Part shown: positions 59,154 to 64,000 of the stretch, piece after piece | Position numbering within the stretch: position 1 is the stretch's first letter | How the letters are laid out: the number at the start of each line of letters is the position of its first letter | Source of the DNA: Teredinibacter turnerae T7901 | Lineage (GTDB): Bacteria > Pseudomonadota > Gammaproteobacteria > Pseudomonadales > Cellvibrionaceae | Length of the DNA: 64,000 bases | NCBI RefSeq assembly: GCF_000023025.1 | Contig: NC_012997.1 | Location: 3,159,125-3,223,124 of the forward strand | Reading direction: 5' to 3' | Position numbers and translations under genes: made by a program | Notes under the pieces: generated by a model | The model's input: only the letters and a program-made list of their open reading frames with translations | What the model was told of the DNA's origin: nothing | Databases searched by the model: none

Positions 59154-60593
59154 ATGACCACCCTCAACTTGCAAGCCGCGCTGGGATCGTGGCCAACTTT
59201 CCTAATTCTTTTACTCGGTGCCACACTGGCGCTCTATCTTGCCAGGCAGCCGGCACATCAGACAATCAACGCTGTGTTTTTTGCTCTCTACCGGATGCTG
59301 CGCACTTGTGCCTGCACTGTAAACAAAACCCGCCAACGACTAGCCAACCGAAATCGGGATGTGCTGCTTGAACAAGGTCGTCAGCATGCCGAGCGCGACT
59401 TGGAAAAAGCCTTCTTCGAGATAAACAAATTCGTCCAAAACGACCTTGGCGGCTACCCCCAACTGCAACGCGACATCCAGGAAACCGTGAACCGCATCCG
59501 GGATGACTACGACAATAGCCGGGAGGTGCCGACTTCGGCACCTGACTGGTTGGAAGCCGTCAACGCAATCGCGACCATTAAACAGACCGACCCGGCGGCG
59601 GCGACAAACGGTAGAATCCTCGAGCAAATTCATCACTCTGCCGACGTTCAGCACAAGGAAAATCTCGCGGCTTACCGAAAAAGCACTGCCAACCGTCATC
59701 GTATTCTAAAAGCGATGACGCCCTACTGGCGCAAGCTTGCATACAGCGTGGATGAGGTGGGCAATCGGCTAAAAGAAATAACAACGCGTGCACAAAGTAT
59801 TGATCAGCAGATGCTGAAATTTAACGAGATAGTTGCAGGTACCCACCAGGCAGAGCGCGCACTGAAAGCTTCTTCGATCACTCAGTTTGTGATCGCCGCC
59901 TTGGTGATAGCCGTTGCTGCGGGGGGCGCCTTCTTTAACTTTCATTTAATTGCCCTGCCAATGTCCGAGATGGTGGGTTCCGCCCAACGGATTGGCGGAG
60001 TAAAAGTTGCGGACTTAGCGGCATTGGTCATTATTTGTCTGGAGACCACCGCAGGTATATTTCTGCTGGAAAGCCTGCGCATTACTCAACTATTCCCGCT
60101 TATTGGCAGCATGGACGATCGTGTGCGGCGAGCCATCATGATTTGTGCAAGTTGTTTGCTGTTAATACTCGCCAGCACCGAGTCCGCATTGGCATTTATG
60201 CGCGATCAAATTGCGTTAGATCTCGCGAACCTGCGGGCGTCTCTCGCCGGCGTAGACAGTGCTGAAGGGCACAGTGGAATTAACAGCTGGATACCGCTGG
60301 CTGCGAATATGGTGCTTGGGTTCATCCTGCCGTTGGCGCTGACCATGGTCGCAATTCCGCTTGAATACTTACTGCAAACCGCGCGCACTCTGCTGGGCAG
60401 CCTGGCCGAAATTCTCCTGGCGGCGTCGGTGAGCATTCTGCGTCTAACCGCTTCGGGAATTAAACATACCGGTGTTGTGGTCATCGGCCTTTATGATCTA
60501 CTTATTGCCGCCCCGTTGTGGGTGGAAAACCTTATCCGGCAAAAACAGCGCAAAGCAGAAAATCAATACGCGGCGCAAACCGAAGAATTTTGA
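59154..60593 (+). CDS. Membrane protein with a long cytoplasmic helical region, unknown function
   Basis: 479 aa from the ATG at 59154, which has GAGG eight bases upstream; an earlier in-frame ATG at 59097 lacks such a site. It has one N-terminal membrane segment (PTFLILLLGATLALYLA), then about 200 mostly helical, charged residues with likely coiled coils (about 35-235), then several membrane segments (around 245-275, 285-310, 325-350 and 385-410) and a charged tail. No family is recognised. It is followed after 10 bases by a VWA-like lipoprotein, so the two probably form an operon and may act together at the membrane. Confidence 0.8.
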   Translation: MTTLNLQAALGSWPTFLILLLGATLALYLARQPAHQTINAVFFALYRMLRTCACTVNKTRQRLANRNRDVLLEQGRQHAERDLEKAFFEINKFVQNDLGGYPQLQRDIQETVNRIRDDYDNSREVPTSAPDWLEAVNAIATIKQTDPAAATNGRILEQIHHSADVQHKENLAAYRKSTANRHRILKAMTPYWRKLAYSVDEVGNRLKEITTRAQSIDQQMLKFNEIVAGTHQAERALKASSITQFVIAALVIAVAAGGAFFNFHLIALPMSEMVGSAQRIGGVKVADLAALVIICLETTAGIFLLESLRITQLFPLIGSMDDRVRRAIMICASCLLLILASTESALAFMRDQIALDLANLRASLAGVDSAEGHSGINSWIPLAANMVLGFILPLALTMVAIPLEYLLQTARTLLGSLAEILLAASVSILRLTASGIKHTGVVVIGLYDLLIAAPLWVENLIRQKQRKAENQYAAQTEEF

Positions 60594-60603
60594 GGGACAC
60601 TCC

Positions 60604-61290
60604 ATGAGACAACTTACTAGTGCAATTATTAGTGTAAAACCGTGGGGCTTTCGAGCATGTTTGCTGACTATGTTTTTACTCGCAGGTTGCGGTGAATCTT
60701 CGCCAGACGCCCGCTACGCGAAAGGGATCTACTTACTCCTGGACACCTCCGGCACCTACACACAAGAACTGGCCAAAGCGCAACAGGTTATTAATTACTT
60801 GCTGGCCACTTTGGAAGCTGGCGACGCCTTCGCGGTGGCGCGGATCGACAGCGGCAGCTTCTCAGAAAAAGACATCATAGCCAAAGTGGTTCTCGACGGT
60901 CGGCCGTCGACAGCAAACAAACAGAAACGGGATTTTGCCCGACAAATTGATATTTTTGTCAAACAGGTAAAAAGCAGCGCTTATACCGATATTTCCGGGG
61001 GTATTTTGCAGGGCGTGGAGTACCTGAACGAAGCCAAGGTTGGACGTAAAACCATTATGATTTATTCAGACCTGAAAGAAGACCTTCCCACAGGTTACGT
61101 ACGCGACTTCGATCTGACCTTAGATGGATTTACTGTAAAGGCACTAAATGTAACCAAACTGCGCGCCGATAATCAGAACCCGCAAGCGTACCTGAACAGA
61201 CTGAGCCAATGGAGCGATAAAGTGGTCGGCGGCGGAGGCAACTGGCAGGTTATCAATGATTTAGACAAACCGGAGGCCCTTACGCTCTAG
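60604..61290 (+). CDS. VWA-like lipoprotein
   Basis: 228 aa, with GAGGGA nine bases before the ATG. A signal peptide with lipobox FLLAGCGE is followed by a domain resembling von Willebrand factor A: GIYLLLDTSGTYTQEL in the place of the DxSxS metal site, a central TDISGGILQGVEYL, and IMIYSDLKED. The first motif reads DTSGT, with the second Ser replaced by Gly and Thr after it, so metal binding is possible but not certain. It is co-oriented and almost joined to the upstream membrane protein. The function is not known; a ligand-binding partner of that membrane protein is a reasonable guess. Confidence 0.8.
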   Translation: MRQLTSAIISVKPWGFRACLLTMFLLAGCGESSPDARYAKGIYLLLDTSGTYTQELAKAQQVINYLLATLEAGDAFAVARIDSGSFSEKDIIAKVVLDGRPSTANKQKRDFARQIDIFVKQVKSSAYTDISGGILQGVEYLNEAKVGRKTIMIYSDLKEDLPTGYVRDFDLTLDGFTVKALNVTKLRADNQNPQAYLNRLSQWSDKVVGGGGNWQVINDLDKPEALTL

Positions 61291-61302
61291 GGCAATCTAT
61301 AA

Positions 61303-61336
61303 GTGACTGGCTTTAGCTGGGAGCAAAGCCAGTCAC
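61303..61336. terminator. Hairpin after the VWA-like lipoprotein
   Basis: GTGACTGGCTTT, ten-base loop, AAAGCCAGTCAC: a 12-base perfect stem 12 bases after the stop. There is no T run, so it could be an RNA-stabilising or Rho-assisted element instead of a simple terminator. Confidence 0.6.
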
Positions 61337-61493
61337 GACTGTACATATTTCAATCGATATATCGCAAAAAGGTTCGCCAATCTAGCCTGCTAACACTAAT
61401 TTGGTTATCAACTATCTATGCAAAACCAATATTGGAGCCGCAAATCACATCAAATTTATCGAATCGGATGATCGTTAGGATATTGATTATCGT

Positions 61494-64000
61494 CTAGTGG
61501 AGCGTAATCCCTTCTTTCTTTGCAAACGCCCGCAAGCTTACCTCGCCATCAGCCGTACTAATCTGAATATTAAGATCGGTAAAGTTCTCCGTTACCTCGC
61601 TGGTAAAACACGGCTGTGCAGGGTTGATATTACAGGCGAACAACAGATGATTCTGCGTGAGTGGTAGCCGATATATGCCGAGGCTGGGATTAACAATCAC
61701 ACACGGCATGGGCCCCGCGCCGTCGGTACACAATGCAATCGACACGGGATCCGGCTCAGGTTCGGGCACAAGATTAATTCCCTCATTCTCTGCAAACACC
61801 CGCAAGTTCACCGCGCCATCCGGCGTGTTGATCTGAATATTAAGGTCTGTAAAGTTCTCCGTTACCTCGCTGGTAAAACACGGCTGCGCAGGGTTGATAT
61901 TACAGGCGAACAACAGATGATTCTGCGTGAGTGGTAGCCGGTATATGCCGAGGCTGGGATTAACAATCACACACGGCATGGGCCCTGCGCCATCGGTGCA
62001 CAGTGCAATCGGCACGGGATCCGGCTCAGGTTCGGGTGCAAGATTAATTCCCTCATTCTCTGCAAACACCCGCAAGTTCACCGCGCCATCCGGCGTGTTG
62101 ATCTGAATATTAAGATCGGTAAAGTTCTCCGTTACCTCGCTGGTAAAACACGGCTGCACAGAACTGATGTTACAGGCGAACAATAGATGATCCTGCGTGA
62201 GCGGTAGCCGATATATGCCGAGGCTGGGGTTAACAATCACGCACGGCATGGGCCCGGCTCCTTCCGTACACAAGGGGATAGCGACTGAATCAGGCTCAGG
62301 TGTCGGCGTCAGGTCAATACCTTCGTCTTCGGCGAAATCGCCCAACGTGATCTGCCCCGCTGCCGTTGTAATCGTGATATTACCCGAATTAAAATTATCC
62401 GACGCCTCCGTAGAAAAACAGGGCGTTGCGGAATTAATTGAACAGGCGAACAACGCCGAATGCTCCGCGTCCAGCAACAAGCGAAAGGGGCCCAAATCGC
62501 CATTTATTAGTAGGCAGGGCAGTGGCCCCGTGGCGTCGTCGCACTCCGGAATGCCCACCGTTGCCGACAGGGAAAAGTATTGTGCTATGGAAAACACCTG
62601 GTCATTGGTCAAGATGCCTATCAGAGCACCGTCATCATCAAAAACCACGCACGGGGCTGTATCCCCATTGTCTTTACAAGCGGGAAGAGTACGCTCCGCA
62701 AGAGTGAAGCGCTCGTCGTTCGAAAGAAATACCGTTACGATGTTATCGATACCGAACACGCGATTTATACAGACCGGTTGTGGCGACTGACCACACTCAG
62801 CAGGCCAGTTTAAGAAATCACTCAGCAGTACATTAGTTTCGCGACCGTTACGTTTAAAATACCCCGGGTTCAAACTGTCATCCAACATCAGGCACACATT
62901 AAAATCTTCGCCATCCCGACACACTGGTATGCTATTGGAAACGTCTATCTCTACACGCTCTACCGAATTGTTCGTCAACAACAGACACGGAAATGTCGTA
63001 CCAGCATTGTCGCATATAGCTAGTGGCGCCGGCCCTTTGATATTGAGGTTGAAAACCCCCTCCTCGCTTTTGAGAAACTCAGCACAGGTCGTGGCATCCG
63101 GCTGTTCAATACATGAGGGAACTTGCACCAACGGATTGAGCCACACCGAAGCAAACGTATTTGCATCCGGAAAAATGTTCACACACGGATAGTTGTCAAC
63201 CCCATCACAGCGATCCGCAAAAAGACTGCGATCCACATAGGCCATTGAATGACCGTTAGCGAACTGAATTTTTTCCGGAGTTCCTAATGCGGTAAATTCG
63301 ATACACAAACTCGAGATGTCGCTCGCGCAGTTCGCGATTGCGGTGTCGCCATCAATTTGAAGGCTTGCCGGTGTCAGCGGGTCATCACCATTAAAACAAG
63401 GAAATACCGGATTATCGCTAGAGCATGCGGCCAGTTTTGGCTTGCAACCTGGGCTCTGATTATCAAAATACGCTTGTTCGTAATTGGCGATAGTACCGGA
63501 ATCACCCGATTTGTAACCATCATTTAAATCGACGTAGCGCGGAATATAGCAAATACTGTCCGAACCCGAGATAACGCCCGTTAATGGGTTGTAATTATTA
63601 ATCTGTTCCGCGGTGCACTCGGGATAATACGCCTCAGGAAAATCCCCATAAGAAATGGACAGACGTAACATATAAAAGCTCGGTGCCGTATCGCTTACCG
63701 GGGCCCGCACAACACACGCCTGTCCACTCAAGATCACGGATGGTGTACAGGTTGGAAATGTAGATAAACTACAGGCAGTACCTTCGAGATAGCTTTCTTC
63801 CGTACAATCGGGCAAGCCTAACGGATCCGAGGAGCAAAGGCTGGTGCGCACTTTATGTTCATAAGGAACAGCACCATAGTAGGTGGTTTGTTGCAAGACC
63901 TCGGTCGGATAGGCCTGCGTATCGATAGGCGCATGAGTTGACTGCGACGCGCCGATGGCGGAGGTATCATAAATGAGAACATCCGAAGGTCCGAATGCCT
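61494..64000 (-). CDS. Cys-rich repeat protein, N-terminus outside the window
   Basis: More than 835 codons on the minus strand, open to the right edge (a TTG at 63896 is only one possible start, and the frame continues past it). The C-terminal part holds three near-identical repeats of about 97 residues, each with ALCTDGAGPMPCVIVNPSLG, IYRLPLTQ, LLFACNI, CFTSEVTENFTDLNIQI and a PEPEPDPV spacer, plus a more divergent fourth. The number of Cys pairs in every segment (C-x-DxxTxPC style) suggests a secreted or surface protein with many disulphides. The family is not recognised. The Pro/Glu spacers act as linkers. Because the N-terminus is missing, the export signal cannot be judged. Confidence 0.8.
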   Translation of the reverse strand, partial: AFGPSDVLIYDTSAIGASQSTHAPIDTQAYPTEVLQQTTYYGAVPYEHKVRTSLCSSDPLGLPDCTEESYLEGTACSLSTFPTCTPSVILSGQACVVRAPVSDTAPSFYMLRLSISYGDFPEAYYPECTAEQINNYNPLTGVISGSDSICYIPRYVDLNDGYKSGDSGTIANYEQAYFDNQSPGCKPKLAACSSDNPVFPCFNGDDPLTPASLQIDGDTAIANCASDISSLCIEFTALGTPEKIQFANGHSMAYVDRSLFADRCDGVDNYPCVNIFPDANTFASVWLNPLVQVPSCIEQPDATTCAEFLKSEEGVFNLNIKGPAPLAICDNAGTTFPCLLLTNNSVERVEIDVSNSIPVCRDGEDFNVCLMLDDSLNPGYFKRNGRETNVLLSDFLNWPAECGQSPQPVCINRVFGIDNIVTVFLSNDERFTLAERTLPACKDNGDTAPCVVFDDDGALIGILTNDQVFSIAQYFSLSATVGIPECDDATGPLPCLLINGDLGPFRLLLDAEHSALFACSINSATPCFSTEASDNFNSGNITITTAAGQITLGDFAEDEGIDLTPTPEPDSVAIPLCTEGAGPMPCVIVNPSLGIYRLPLTQDHLLFACNISSVQPCFTSEVTENFTDLNIQINTPDGAVNLRVFAENEGINLAPEPEPDPVPIALCTDGAGPMPCVIVNPSLGIYRLPLTQNHLLFACNINPAQPCFTSEVTENFTDLNIQINTPDGAVNLRVFAENEGINLVPEPEPDPVSIALCTDGAGPMPCVIVNPSLGIYRLPLTQNHLLFACNINPAQPCFTSEVTENFTDLNIQISTADGEVSLRAFAKKEGITLH
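61500..62330. repeat. Three tandem in-gene repeats of about 291 bases
   Basis: Start points are near 61500, 61790 and 62085, with very high identity (for example the segments around ATTCTGCGTGAGTGGTAGCCG). Recent copying is likely. They encode the C-terminal repeats of the partial protein. Confidence 0.85.

Noticed and set aside
61500-62330. CRISPR-like or noncoding repeat array
   Set aside because: Repeats are about 291 bases, in frame, and encode protein repeats.

Overview
The window looks like a piece of a marine-type gammaproteobacterial chromosome. The inference rests on a housekeeping block (greB, an HD-GYP regulator, an aromatic/aspartate aminotransferase next to an Lrp/AsnC regulator, dgkA, pdxH, mobA) and on a carbohydrate-active beta-helix lipoprotein. 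A Cellvibrionaceae host (Teredinibacter/Saccharophagus-like) is plausible, but this is an impression and was not searched.

Positions 1 to about 47,450 are one nonribosomal peptide (NRP) biosynthetic operon, entirely on the minus strand and running off the left edge. In transcription order it encodes: a Cys-nucleophile alpha/beta-hydrolase aminoacyltransferase (CmaE/SyrC type), a free-standing adenylation enzyme with a Val-like pocket, a free-standing carrier protein, a SyrB2-type non-heme iron halogenase, a membrane-anchored penicillin-acylase-family Ntn hydrolase, a PvdE/SyrD-type ABC exporter, and three NRPS proteins (about 4430, 1902 and more than 6813 aa). The NRPSs hold at least 13 modules. 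Four modules lack the N-terminal adenylation subdomain and keep only a relic of its C-terminal part. The simplest reading is that the A enzyme loads Val on the free carrier, the halogenase chlorinates it, and the transferase delivers it to these modules. The line would then use about four halogenated residues instead of the single one of syringomycin.

Predicted order (pocket codes read by eye): starter C; Ala (epimerised) - unknown hydrophobic - trans - Asn // trans - Asn // trans - Thr (dual E/C follows) - Lys/Orn-like - Asp/Asn-like - trans - chimeric module - Thr - beyond the window. No thioesterase is visible in the window.

The assembly line was remodelled recently. A 5696-bp tandem duplication spans a gene junction and created the entire middle NRPS gene, together with duplicated docking elements. 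Separately, a 1.17-kb adenylation core was copied nearly unchanged from NRPS A module 2 into NRPS C module 6. Module 6 otherwise carries the carrier-domain signature of the trans-loaded modules.

Positions 47,450-49,086 hold no convincing gene and probably contain the operon's control region. From 49,087 to 55,181 lie housekeeping genes. From 55,135 to the right edge lie a hypothetical protein, a beta-helix lipoprotein, a membrane protein/VWA-like lipoprotein pair, and a partial Cys-rich repeat protein.
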